Of a DNA stretch of 64,000 bases, positions 37,379 to 47,319 are shown piece after piece. The notes below the pieces were generated by a model. That model searched no databases. It saw only the letters and a program-made list of their open reading frames with translations, and was not told where the DNA came from. The translations under genes and the position numbers were made by a program. The DNA lies in assembly GCA_003117195.1 (NCBI GenBank), contig BDSI01000126.1:186001-250000 (forward strand), read 5' to 3'. The DNA is from Eudorina sp. 2006-703-Eu-15 (Eukaryota; Chlorophyta; Chlorophyceae; Chlamydomonadales; Volvocaceae). The stretch's first letter is position 1. Each line of letters starts with the position of its first letter.

Positions 37379-40300
37379 TGGTGTGGCGGCGAGCGCGGCG
37401 GCGGCCTCGGGGGCGGGGGCGGCGCCAGCAGCGGCGGCCGCGGCGGAGATCGCCCTCCTTTCTGAGGGTGCAGACGCTGCGCCCTCGGCCGCAGCTGCAC
37501 CCGCACCCGCATCCGTCGTCACAGACGCATCTACATCCGGAGGCGCGTTGGCGCCGGTGGCGGAAGGGATGGCCACAGTCGGCGCGACCGCACGCGGGGA
37601 GAACCCAGCCGCCGTGGAGCACACAGGGCCGCGGCCGCGTGGGCCTGGGACTGGGCAGGGAGCGGAGGGCGCGTCCATGGAGGGAGGGATGCCAGAGCGA
37701 CCGCACCCGACCGACCCGTGGGACGCGAACCGCAGCGCGGCGGCGCGGCTGAGGGCCGCGCGGCGCGGCGGCGCGGTCCCCGCCGGCGGTCGTCGTCCCG
37801 GCGGCGGGGCCGCCGCCACCGCCTCAGTGCCGCTGGCAGCGACCATGGCTCCGGCGGCAGCGGCAGCGGGTGATGGTGTAGATGTCGGCGGTGCAGCCCT
37901 GGGTGGCGACGACTGCAAGGATGGTGTAGTGGCGCAGGATGCGGCACCGGCGGCGGCGGCCGTAGCGGCAGCAGCAGCAGCAGCACTAGCACCCTCGATC
38001 CAGCAGCCGACGGACGTCAGCGATCAGTCAGTAGGCCCGCCGGCGCTGCCGGCGGCGGCGGCCGCCGCCCTGGAGTCGTACCTTCGGGAGCTGCGAGGTG
38101 GCGGCGCGGATGACCCCAGCCCAATGCGCGGAGACCCCGTTGCGGCGGCGGGTCCTCTTGACGGCGGTACTGCGACCGCCGTCGGACAGCTTACGAGCCC
38201 ATCGGGGCAGCGGCCGCCGCCGCCTTCCGACGGCCGCCTCGGGCTGAAACCTGCAGCAGAGGTGCCAGACCAGGTAGTGGACGACACACCGCCGCCGGCC
38301 TGCCTTCGGTCAGTGGCGGTTGGACCTCCCGCAGCGGCTGCGGCGGCAGCCGGTGCCGGCCGCGGCGGCGGCGCCGCCGCCGCCGCGGACACGTCGCCGC
38401 CGCCGCCGTCGACGACACGGAGCCCCGTTGGCAGCGTGTCGGTGTTGTTCCTGGGTACCGGCAGCGCGGAGCCGTCGAAGTACAGGGGCGCCAGTGCGGT
38501 GCTGGTGCGCGGACTGGGACCGACCCGCGGGTCGTCGGTGCTGATCGACGCGGGCGAGGGCGCCTTTGGCGCCATGGTGCGGTGGCTGGGTCCCCGGGGC
38601 GCCTTGGAGCAGGTGCGGTGCGGTGCGGTGCGGTGCTGGTGCGAGCTGGGTAGTCGGTTTTTCGCGAGATGGGTCGATGCGGCGATGGAGTGGATTGCGA
38701 TGTGAGGCACGGGCAAGCCTGCGCTGAACATCTGCCGCTAAGCTTCCGTTTGTTCGGCGGATTACGGTACTGCGCTGTCAGCCAGCACGTCTTGCCATTC
38801 TACGACCTTGCCCGAGTCCATCAGCGCTCCGCGGCCAGATCACCTTGCTTTCCTTTTTTGCCGGGTCTGCAAACTACTCAAACTCTCCCCCCCCCCGTCT
38901 ACCAATTTCCTATACCCCGCCCCATCACCGTCCCTTTGTCAATCACGACAGCGAAACCGCAAAAGGGCAACAAACCGATAACCGCTGATGAGCTAATCCA
39001 TCACCGCCCCGCCCCATCACCGCCCCAACACCGCCCCATCACCGCCCCTCCCTCCCTGGTCCCTGCCCTCCAGGTGGCCTCCCTCGAGCTGGTGTGGATC
39101 TCCCACAAGCACCCCGACCATGTGCTGGGGCTGCCCGCGCTGCTGGAGGCGAGGTGCCGACCCCGAGGGGGCAACCTCCGCCGGGAGGCGCCGTCGCCGT
39201 CGCCGCCGCTGCTGGTTGTGGGGCCCAATGTGCGGAAGACGGGCGGGCGGGGGCGGGGACGACGAATTGCCATTGGGCCACACCCGCGCTGCTCGCCCAT
39301 CGCTTCGTGCATCAGCCGTGGTGCGGCCTCTGTCTTTGCATCCTACGGCGCCGTTATTGACCTCCGCTGCTTTGCCTCCTCACATGCCAGCCCTGAATTT
39401 TCCCATTGCTATAAGGGTTACATGTTTTGCCCCGTACCCGTACCCGGACACCCATTCTTAGTGCATTCATATGAAATCACTGCCATGCTGCGCGCCCTCG
39501 TCGCCCGGCATGCCGCCGCCCCGTCCGCCCCTTGCAGGAGGTGGCTCAGTGGCTGGCTCGGGTGGCGCCGCTGCACCCTTCCTGGCGCTTCACCTTCCTC
39601 CACTGCGCCGCCTTCTCGGGTACGGCACACCGGTCCGAGCACAGCGCTGCCCGGTCGAACGAGTGGGCCCATACACTGATGCCGAAGGCCACGCGAGATT
39701 TGCGGCAGAATGCGGACACGGCCGCGCCATCCCGCGCCCTGCCCTCCTCTCCTCTCACTTTCTTATCCCCCTGCTCTCGATTTCCTATACCCTTCCTCGC
39801 ACAGTGCGCCTCCTCTCAATTTCCTGTACCCCTGCTCTCAATTTCCTGTACCCCTGCTCTCAATTTCTTGTACCCCTGCTCTCAATTTCTTGTACCCCTG
39901 CTCTCAATTTCCTGTACCCCTGCTCTCAATTTCCTGTACCCCTCCTCTCAATTTCCTGTACCCCTCCTCTCAATTTCCTGTACCCCTGCTCTCCCGGTAC
40001 CTGCTCCTACCAGGCTCAGCACAACCCGCACCGGGCGCACCACCGCCGGGACCCCACCCGCGCCAACAACCACAACGACCGCCGCAGCTGCAGCCGCTGC
40101 AGCCGCCGCCGCAGCACTACGCAGCCGCGCCGTCACACGGACCGGCCCCGCATCCGCCGGCTGCTGCTGCTGCGGCTACGGCTACGGCCTGGGGGCCTCA
40201 GTGCGCTTGCTGCCCTCCCTTCCCCTTCCCCGGCATCAGGCCCGGCGGGTTGCCCACCCGGGGGCCCAACCAGGGCGTGACAGCGCCGGCGGCCCACCTG

Positions 40301-41871
40301 CCGGGTTTCTCAAACGGGCAGGGTGGCGGCGCCGACGACAACGGGGACTTCGCACCCCTAGAGCCCCAAGCGTGGGGCGCGACGACGGCGGCGGGTCCAG
40401 GGCGGGCGGTTGGTGCTGGTCGGAGGGGCACCGGCGGGCCTCCGAGCGCAGCTGCGAGGCTGCGCTGGCACGCGATGCAGCAGCAGCAGCAGCAGCCGCC
40501 ATTCAGCCCGCAGCGGCAGCAACCTGGCGGCCAGAGATCATCGCATGGTGGTCTCGGAGCCGGCGCGGGGCCGGGGCCCGCGGCAGCGGCCGCAGTGGCG
40601 GCCGCCGCCTGCGCGGCGCTGGGGCTGGTGCGGTGGCAATCGGTGGCCGTGCACCACTGCCGGGACGCGTGGGGTTTGGTTCTGGAGCACGCGGACGGTT
40701 GGAAGCTGGTGTATTCGGGTGAGGAGGGTGGGGCAGGCGCTCGCAGGAGGGCGGAGCGGAGCGGAGCGGACCATATAGTTGGTACATGTACGGTAGCATG
40801 TAACTATCCCCATCACCTGATTAGCTGAAGTCAATCTGCTCGTGTCCTGATCAGGCGACACGCGGCCCAGCCCCGCGCTGGTCTCCGCCGGGCGCGACGC
40901 CACCCTGCTCGTCCACGAGGCCACCTTCGAGCCCTGCCTGGAGTCACAGGCCCGCAGTAAGAGGCACTCCACATCGGCGGAGGCGGCGGCGGTGGCGGAC
41001 GCGATGGGTGCCTACCGGTGCGCTAGTGCTTGCCTACCCATACAGGGGGGCGGGCCTGCCTGAGAACACACGGGACGGGTAACGGATAACGGATAACGGA
41101 TAACGGATAACTGGTAACTGGTAACTGGTTTGGGTCGAGCGGGTTCCTTCGCGAAACACATGGGAGCGGGGGGCAGGGGGCGAAGGGGGAAGAGGTCCAC
41201 AGCGCGGGAGCGGGGCGCTGGGCGGGTCGGTCCGTTGGTATCTAAGCGTCTGCTTGGCATGTGGCTGCTTGGGGGCGTGTGTGTTTCGAGTTTGCAGCGT
41301 TTGCCAGGGAGCCCCGGTCCTAGCACTGGCGTGGCGTCCCTCTCTCTCTTCCGTTACAAGTCACCGTTCCCAACCGCACCCACCCACCCATCCACCCACC
41401 TACCCACCCACCCACCCACCCATCCACCCACCTACCCACCCACCCACCCACCCACCTACCCACCCACCCACCCACCCACCCACCCACCCACCCACCCACC
41501 CACCCACCCACCCACCCACCCACCCACCCACCCACCCACCCACCCACCCACCCACCCACCCACCCACCCACCCACCCACCCATCCACCCATCCACCCACC
41601 CACCCATCCACCCACCTACCCCTGCTGCAGGACCGTGCTGACGCACTTCAGTCAGCGGTACCCCCGGATCCCGGCGGGCGTGGAGCCGCACGCGCTGCCC
41701 CTGCGGCGCCGGCCGCTGCCCGCGTTCGACGGCATGCTGCTGCCGCTGGCCGCCCTTCAGGACCTGCCGCACGTCATGCCGCCGCTGTCGCTGGCGTTGG
41801 CGGCGGTGGAGTCCGCTGAGGCGGCTGAGACCGAAACACGAAGTGATGCCGCCCGCAGCGCCATGCTGTGA
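30609..41871 (+). CDS. Long-form tRNase Z (ELAC2/RNase Z), giant version
   Basis: The ten exons are 30609-30719, 31011-31121, 31417-31489, 31853-35169, 35796-38612, 39074-39229, 39538-39619, 40014-40718, 40855-41017 and 41631-41871: 7,776 nt, 2,591 aa, all junctions in phase. Known family role: endonucleolytic removal of the tRNA 3' trailer. The N-terminal half keeps YLLNAPEGFARLVLEHR, GGLGGLLLRLRQDG, FVKWTHPTVEL and LLAVVHLAASD. The C-terminal catalytic half keeps LGTGSAEPSKYRGASAVLV (GTGSA at residue ~2091), SHKHPDHVLGLP (metal-binding HxHxDH, 2154-2159), WQSVAVHHCRDAWG, GWKLVYSGDTRPS, LLVHEATFE, SKRHSTSAEA and LTHFSQRYPRIP. These are the ELAC2 signatures in order. Between the halves, exons 4-5 encode about 1,700 residues of Ala/Gly/Gln/Ser/Asp-rich low complexity, including Ser-Asp tracts and Gln-Glu-Gln repeats. 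Usual family length is 800-950 aa. Compartment is not decided. Confidence 0.95.
31619..31765. repeat. Dispersed repeat family 3, copy 3
   Basis: Shares CAACGGGCCCAGAT, a TAGGCGCCT block and the AACCCTA..AGGACYGC block with 18692-18845. It lies in intron 3 of the tRNase Z gene. Confidence 0.6.
35537..35602 (-). mobile_element. LINE 3'-end fragment, tail family 1
   Basis: Reverse complement of the last ~65 bp of the LINE at 11609-15046, including its (ATTC)n tail (here AATGAATGAACG). It is inserted antisense in the 626-bp intron 4 of the tRNase Z gene. Confidence 0.85.
39771..39997 (+). repeat. 22-bp intronic minisatellite
   Basis: About eight copies of CTGCTCTCAATTTCCTGTAC plus CC, with first-base variation, ending at the exon 8 acceptor region of tRNase Z. 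The pyrimidine-rich units each look like a polypyrimidine tract. Confidence 0.9.
41377..41620 (+). repeat. (CCCA)n microsatellite in last tRNase Z intron
   Basis: About 240 bp of ACCC units with occasional T, running up to the acceptor at 41630. Open in several frames, it gives a spurious Pro-Thr-His protein. Confidence 0.95.
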
Positions 41872-43054
41872 CCGACCCAAATTCATCTCGTGGAGGAGCC
41901 GTTTGGGCCGCGCGAGGAGGTGGCGGTGGCGTGTGAGGCCACGGATGGCTGACGCTTGGGGCCTGGGAGTCCGAACGCGTGACTGAGCTGCGGTGGACTG
42001 CGGTGGCAGTCACGCTGCGATGCAATGCGCACGTGTATGTGTATGTCTTATGTGTATGTGCAAGAATGTCCCATATGGTGACCGGGTAGGAGCTGTTCCT
42101 GAGTCGGTTGGTTGGTCGTTGTGTACCGAGGCTAATGGAAGAAAGTAAGGAGGAGTACGGATCGTACGGATGCCGATGTGATGTCCCCCGCCGGGCAGGT
42201 GGTGAGGGTATGGCTCCGCAGACGTAGGCGCGCGGACGCGGAGTGACGTGATAGCAGGCAGCCCTGAAGATGCGGTGGGTAAGGATTGGGGAACCGATGC
42301 GTGGCACAGGAGTCAATACGCGACCCAAGTTACTTACCATACATACCTGAATTATGCGCTCACCGTTACCGCGGGCGACCGCGTCGCCGCCGGACCCATC
42401 CCGGACCAACCAACGCGCGACAGCACTAAGACGGACCACACCCCAGACAGCACAAATTATCGGTGGGGTGCCTGGATGTAAGTTCTCACTTTGGGAATTT
42501 ATAAGACATTTATTAAAAAATTGGGTGATGGGGAGGCGGAAGGGTGAATGATCCGTGTAAGCTCTAAGCTGCGCATGTGACCATAGCTGGCTGCGTATCT
42601 GAGGTGCAACTCGATTGCTTGGTAGTAACTGGTCGAGCCAGTCCAGTTCAGGGTTCAAGGTTATAGAAACAGTTACGGATTTAGGTTACAGGCACAGTTA
42701 AGGACCAAGGTTGTAGAAACAGTTACGGGGTAAGGTTATGCAGGGGGTAAGCCTTCTGATGACAGTCAAGGTTCCCGTTTTGGACGTTGCCATGATAGCA
42801 GCCTGGATTCAGGTACGGCATTTCGTACAGCAGGACGCCGTACCCTGTCCTGTCCACAAATGCAATGGCGCTTGCAGATGAGGGAGGTGGCCTTGGCCGA
42901 AACACACAAAAAGTGTTTTTGTGTGTGTGCATGGGCAACAACCGGCAGCGAGGGAAGGGATCCGGTGCATCTACAAGCCGGTGCCTCAATGTGGGTTGAT
43001 GGCCCAATGCATATCAGGTGGCCATGGTGGCGTTACTTCATTTAGGCAGTGTAT
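41872..43054. other. 3' flank of tRNase Z, no gene recognised
   Basis: Probably includes the tRNase Z 3' UTR. TGTAA, the usual volvocine poly(A) signal, occurs at 42477-42481 and 42556-42560, some 0.6 kb after the stop codon. Near 42,655-42,740 a GGTTATAGAAACAGTTACGG-type sequence is imperfectly repeated. Confidence 0.4.
42477..42481 (+). terminator. Candidate poly(A) signal TGTAA of tRNase Z gene
   Basis: First TGTAA found after the tRNase Z stop codon (41871), giving a 3' UTR of about 0.6 kb, normal for volvocine genes. A second lies at 42556. Assignment is inference only. Confidence 0.35.
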
Positions 43055-43132
43055 GGTGAGGAAGCCTCGGCTGTCGCCGGGGCTGTCACCGATGACCCGC
43101 GGGGTCCGCTGTAACATCCTAATAATAATATC
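43055..43132 (+). mobile_element. LINE 3'-end fragment, tail family 2
   Basis: The longest family-2 copy together with 59660-59732. The two share GAGGAAGCYTCGGCTGTC and the GATGACCCGCGGGGTCCGCT end. It ends in (AAT)n, then three copies of ATATCACAATGC. Confidence 0.75.
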
Positions 43133-44791
43133 ACAATGCATATCACAATGCATATCACAATGGTGGTGCATGTAGAAGGGTGGAAGTGCTCCGGTACTGG
43201 GGACAAGGGGCCTCGGGTGCAACACTTAACAGTTACAAGCTTGGGTGTCTGAGAGTCAAGGGGGATCAAGGATAATCCAAGGATAATGGTCCGGAATGGC
43301 CTGTGGGGCTACTTAAATAGCGTTCCATGTCGTACACACTCCAGGAGGGCCCTCGGACACTCGGGCCCTTCAACGACTAACCAAAGATACCAAACGGATA
43401 GCCGACGGATCGACGGGTCTATCCATACTCGACAGCTAGGTTACAACCGGTTACGCTTCGACGGACCTATCCATCCGTCTCGCTACAGATACTAGCCGGG
43501 TCGCGGGCCAAAATGGGCCAAGTCGGCCCATTGGCCAAGTGATGCGCGTATTGTAACATGTGTGCGAGATACTGCCTCTATGACGTTGCCCCGCTCGTGT
43601 ATCCCCGGCAGCAACATCTTCTCTAAGCATGCTGCAGTTCGACCACCAGACAACTGGCACCTTGCTATATGATTCCTGTTTATACTACAATCATCTGGCT
43701 TCATGTCAAAAGAAGAATACAGCAAGAGCAGCATTCCTATCGTTCACTGTTGCAATTTTGCGCGCAATTGCGGGACGTTGCTGTTCAGACAGGCTCATGT
43801 ACTTCTTAGCTTTCACATGCAATTAGCTGTAAGGCTTGCTGTGCATTTTTCTGTTTTTCTTGTCTGAGTAAGGCGTTGTCATGATAGTCAATCATACGAC
43901 ATCTTTGGTACGACGGAATGCGCCCCTAACGGCCGACTTGCACCGCCCAGGTACCCTCAGCCCCGCCCGCGCCGCCGTAGCCGCCCCGGGCCGCTCCCTC
44001 CTCCGCCCCCGCCCCGGTCGATCCCTCCTTCGCCTCACCTTCCCGCTACTCCCGTGCCTCCTTCTCTCAGCGGTTACGCTACCTATGTAGAGCTTGTAGA
44101 GCATCAGTTTTGTGCAACTTTCATACGCACTCTTCCATCCTTGCTCAACAATTGTAATATTGACATAAAAGAAAGCACATAAAATCAACATCACTTCTGT
44201 CCAACCCTCAGGCACGAGGTACAAGGTGGCAGGACGTTGGAGGTTGAAGTGCCAGCAGGTTTTGCCATTAGTATTTTGTAAGTAGTATTAATTTATGCGC
44301 CCCCGCATGCAGTTGCGCAAGCGGGTCGCGCGAACGCCGGAACACGGGCGGCCAAGCAGAGTACAACGTTCATATTCCAAAACTTAATCTTTTCAGCAAC
44401 TTACCAACCTGGCGGGTGGAGGTGGTCCAGGCGCGGCCTCGCCTAAATTTCGTGCATGTTCGGCATAGGGCCCTCGCCGGGGCAACCGACTCGCGCACAA
44501 TCTTCTTGGAAACACGTGTGTCGCTACCTCTGAGTAGCTCCTTGGATTCGCGCCGCTGCATCAGGCTGCGGCATCGTTTGAATTTGTCGAGCTTGATGGT
44601 GTCGACGTTTACAACAGCAGCGTAGAGTGCGGTGAATACATTGTAACATTTTAGCAAAGGCAAACAGAAAGGTTGACTTCGCGGGAGAATCGCGGCCCCA
44701 CCTAAGCCCATCGCCTCGCTGGCGCCTCGGGACACCCGCTGCAACGCCGACGTGCTTCATGGGCTGGTTACAACGGATGGATAATGGTAGG
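43133..44791. other. No certain gene; possible minus-strand exon near 44,405-44,600
   Basis: The minus strand at about 44,600-44,430 is open with coding-like basic sequence (DTIKLDKFKRCRSLMQRRES) and ends at CGCCAG followed by GTTGGTAAG, a plausible donor. No partner exons or domain were found, so no gene is called. Confidence 0.3.
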
Positions 44792-45277
44792 TTTGCGTAG
44801 TTGTGCGTATCAGTCCGTAGTTTTGGTACATCACAGTAGCACCAAGAGGGACCGCCGCGCCAGCTTCGGAGGCCACGATCGGCGATGACCATGCATCGTG
44901 TACGGAGCGCCTCGGAGCTCGTGTTCGACGAAATGACCATCTTACTTCACACCGAACATGGCAGCATCCTTGCCGATAGAGGAGCCGCACCAATAACAGT
45001 TGACAGCTTTGACAGTGTTCCTAGGGTGAACTGGTCAACCCGCGGTGCCCCGCGCATCGACAGAATATACGCAACGTCCAGACCTGCTTCGCGGCGCTGG
45101 TTTGGCGTCCGGTAATGGCGCTTGATTCCCGCGATGGTCTTTTCGTCGAACACGAGCTCCGGGGCGCTCCTTACGCAGTGCATCGTGCATGGGCATTGCT
45201 GAAGGGGCGTCGCCGCCCGCCTCGTGGTGCTACTGTGTTGTGCCAAAACTACGGATGGATATGCACAACTACGCATT
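44792..45277. repeat. Diverged inverted repeat, ~150-bp arms
   Basis: 44792-44941 and the reverse complement of 45133-45277 are about 75-80% identical by eye. Near the inner ends both arms encode variants of one peptide (HRVRSASELVFDEMTI on plus, HCVRSAPELVFDEKTI on minus), so a once-coding segment was duplicated head-to-head with a ~190-bp spacer. Confidence 0.7.
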
Positions 45278-45611
45278 ACGCACGATATTCAAGTCACAAA
45301 TTTAAGCATGAGACGGTAGGCAATCGCGCAGGTGAACAATCCGCCGCCACAGCGGTGCTTGCCCGTCGTGCAGTTCGAGGCGCGTCACAAACAGAGCCGT
45401 GCAACACGCGCGCACCGCCCGTGGCTCCACTGCCCGAAGCCGTATTAATATTAATACTGCCGCCTTAGTCCCAGTTCACAAAATGCGAAAACGCGCCTCG
45501 CGGTGCCAGGCTGTCGCAATCCGGGCGAGCGGCCCGGCCATGCCAAGTACGACAGGTCGTACGCACTGCAGAATATACATGATGGGCATCATTACCGATG
45601 TGAACATGCGA

Positions 45612-45683
45612 GCTCCCGTGGTGTAGTGGTTAGCACTGTAGACTCTGAATCTACCGACCTGAGTTCAAATCTCAGCGGGAGCT
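45612..45683 (+). tRNA. tRNA-Gln (anticodon CUG)
   Basis: A 72-nt cloverleaf: acceptor stem GCTCCCG/CGGGAGC with discriminator T, D-arm with TGGTGTAGTGGTTAGCAC (A box), anticodon stem GTAGA/TCTAC around loop CTCTGAA (anticodon CTG, reads CAG), and T-arm CTGAG-TTCAAAT-CTCAG (B box). It has no intron and no encoded CCA. It is typical of nuclear eukaryotic tRNA-Gln. Confidence 0.97.
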
Positions 45684-45766
45684 GTATGAATAAATGGCAT
45701 TATTTAATTCTATTGCTTCTTCCGCTTCGGTATGATGCGGGGGTACCGCGTTTCTTTAAGACACTC

Positions 45767-45856
45767 TGTCCTGAGGTCCGCATGAAGGGCTGTAGCATCA
45801 GTCGACTCCGGTGTCCCGAGGTCTGCATGAAGGGCTGTAGCATCAATTGACTCCGG
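45767..45856 (+). repeat. Two-copy 45-bp tandem duplication
   Basis: Units 45767-45811 and 45812-45856 differ at four positions, all transitions. The core is GCATGAAGGGCTGTAGCATC. It lies 84 bp after the tRNA gene. Confidence 0.92.
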
Positions 45857-46360
45857 ACAGGGAATCATGAGGAACATGCGATGCATGTGGTTCTCGACTT
45901 TCTTCTTCCGCGCCGGGAGTGCCCTCTTACTTTGACAATGGTACCTTGCCCCGCCGGGTTATCTCATCGGGACAGACGAGGGCGCCCTACGCGTTGTGCC
46001 GGTTTCTTGGGCGGGCCGCGCCGCTAAGGAAAGGGGTCGAGGCGGGCACATCCCATAAACCCCAAACGCAGAACTTGTCACAGCAGCACCCTGCATGCAT
46101 ACACCTCGTGATCCGGCTGTCCGTCGATCGCGCTTGAACCAACGGGGGGCAGCTGGGGCGGGGGAGGGCGAGTTTGGCTTATGTATGCGATGATGTATGA
46201 GGGTCACCAACGACAGGCTCCTCACTCGGTGGAAGGCCGCTTGTCAGATGTGCCAAGGAATCGTAAGAAGGAACTTTTGCTGATTTGCGCCGGCTCTGTG
46301 CTGGTCCCCACAACATGTTGCACCGCACTCGACAGGATAGGTAACGGCCACAGATCAGGG
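45857..46360. other. No gene recognised
   Basis: About 500 bp between the tandem duplication and the hairpin cluster. No supported coding or RNA feature. Confidence 0.4.
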
Positions 46361-46434
46361 CTCAGGGCGCGCCCTGAGAAAATACGTCTTTTGGGGGTCA
46401 GGGCGCGCCTCAGCCGAGGCGCGCCCTGACCCCC
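46361..46434. repeat. 18-bp palindrome plus perfect 19-bp hairpin
   Basis: 46361-46378 is the perfect palindrome CTCAGGGCGCGCCCTGAG. 46393-46411 and 46416-46434 are perfect inverted 19-mers (GGGGGTCAGGGCGCGCCTC) around a 4-nt AGCC loop. All share the core CAGGGCGCGCC. Confidence 0.95.
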
Positions 46435-47319
46435 GAAACAGGAACGCAGGGGGACGCGTCTGGTCTGTACCGACAGACTATCCTGGTAGCGGTATTTGTT
46501 TCTTTTGATTACCTGGTGCGCTGGTGGCTGACCCTGCGACCTGCAGGCGTCCGGTCGGCCCGCCCCAAATCAGGGAGACGGGCGCCGTGCGCGCGCACGT
46601 GTGTGACGGTCCGATCGGCACCGCGTGGCATATGGCCACACCACAGCACACCACAGCGCAGCAGGCACGGAGAGTCGCGGGGGCATTGGTGGCTTTAAAT
46701 ATTGAGAAAAGAAACGAACCCAGAAACGAACCCGGTCACACCCGGCAAATCTTGCGTGGCATTGGTGGGGTGGGACCCCCGGGGCAATCCGCTTGCCGCC
46801 TTCGCCATCTGCTGCCCACACACGTGTCATTCACCGTCCCTTCCATGGACACACCTCCGCCAAACGGCTGCTGGATGGGTTCGCCGGAGGGTTATTACGA
46901 CAACCAACCGGGTGGGCCGTACAGCCGCCCTCTTGTACAGCAGGCCACGTGTCCGTCCGAGGTCCAAAACACGGCACCGCGCCTCCACCCGCCCGCGGGC
47001 CCCCGGTCCTCCCGGAGGGCTCGTCATGCTCTTAGACGACGACGAACCCGGCTGAGGTTTACAGCACGCCTTTATTTGCCGAGCAACCCCGTCTTGTCAA
47101 CTGTCAGTGTACGGAAGGACCCAGACTGTGTGACGTCAAGGCTGCCTGCCTACACCCCGCCTTCCGACCCACGGGACAGCGACACCATGTCGTACCCCGC
47201 CAGCGCCGCTAGTGCAGCCGAAACGTATCCGTTGCTGCTTCCAGGGATATGCGGTCCAGGGCCCGGATTGTTTGTCTGTCTGCCTGCCTGCCTGCCTGCC
47301 TGCCCGGTCTGTCTATCTC
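46435..47319. other. No gene recognised; 3' flank of the gene at 47320-48927
   Basis: About 890 bp with open but unconvincing frames. A (CCTG)n stretch lies at 47,281-47,302, just after the minus-strand stop codon. Confidence 0.4.

Noticed and set aside
36039..37918. Minus-strand frames of 325-555 codons opposite tRNase Z exon 5
   Set aside because: GC-rich third positions in exon 5 keep the opposite strand open. The plus strand carries the in-phase, conserved product.
41130..41871. Extensin-like Pro-Thr-His-Pro protein frames
   Set aside because: The repeat is a (CCCA)n microsatellite in the last tRNase Z intron. Only the part after 41631 is coding, as the tRNase Z C-terminus.
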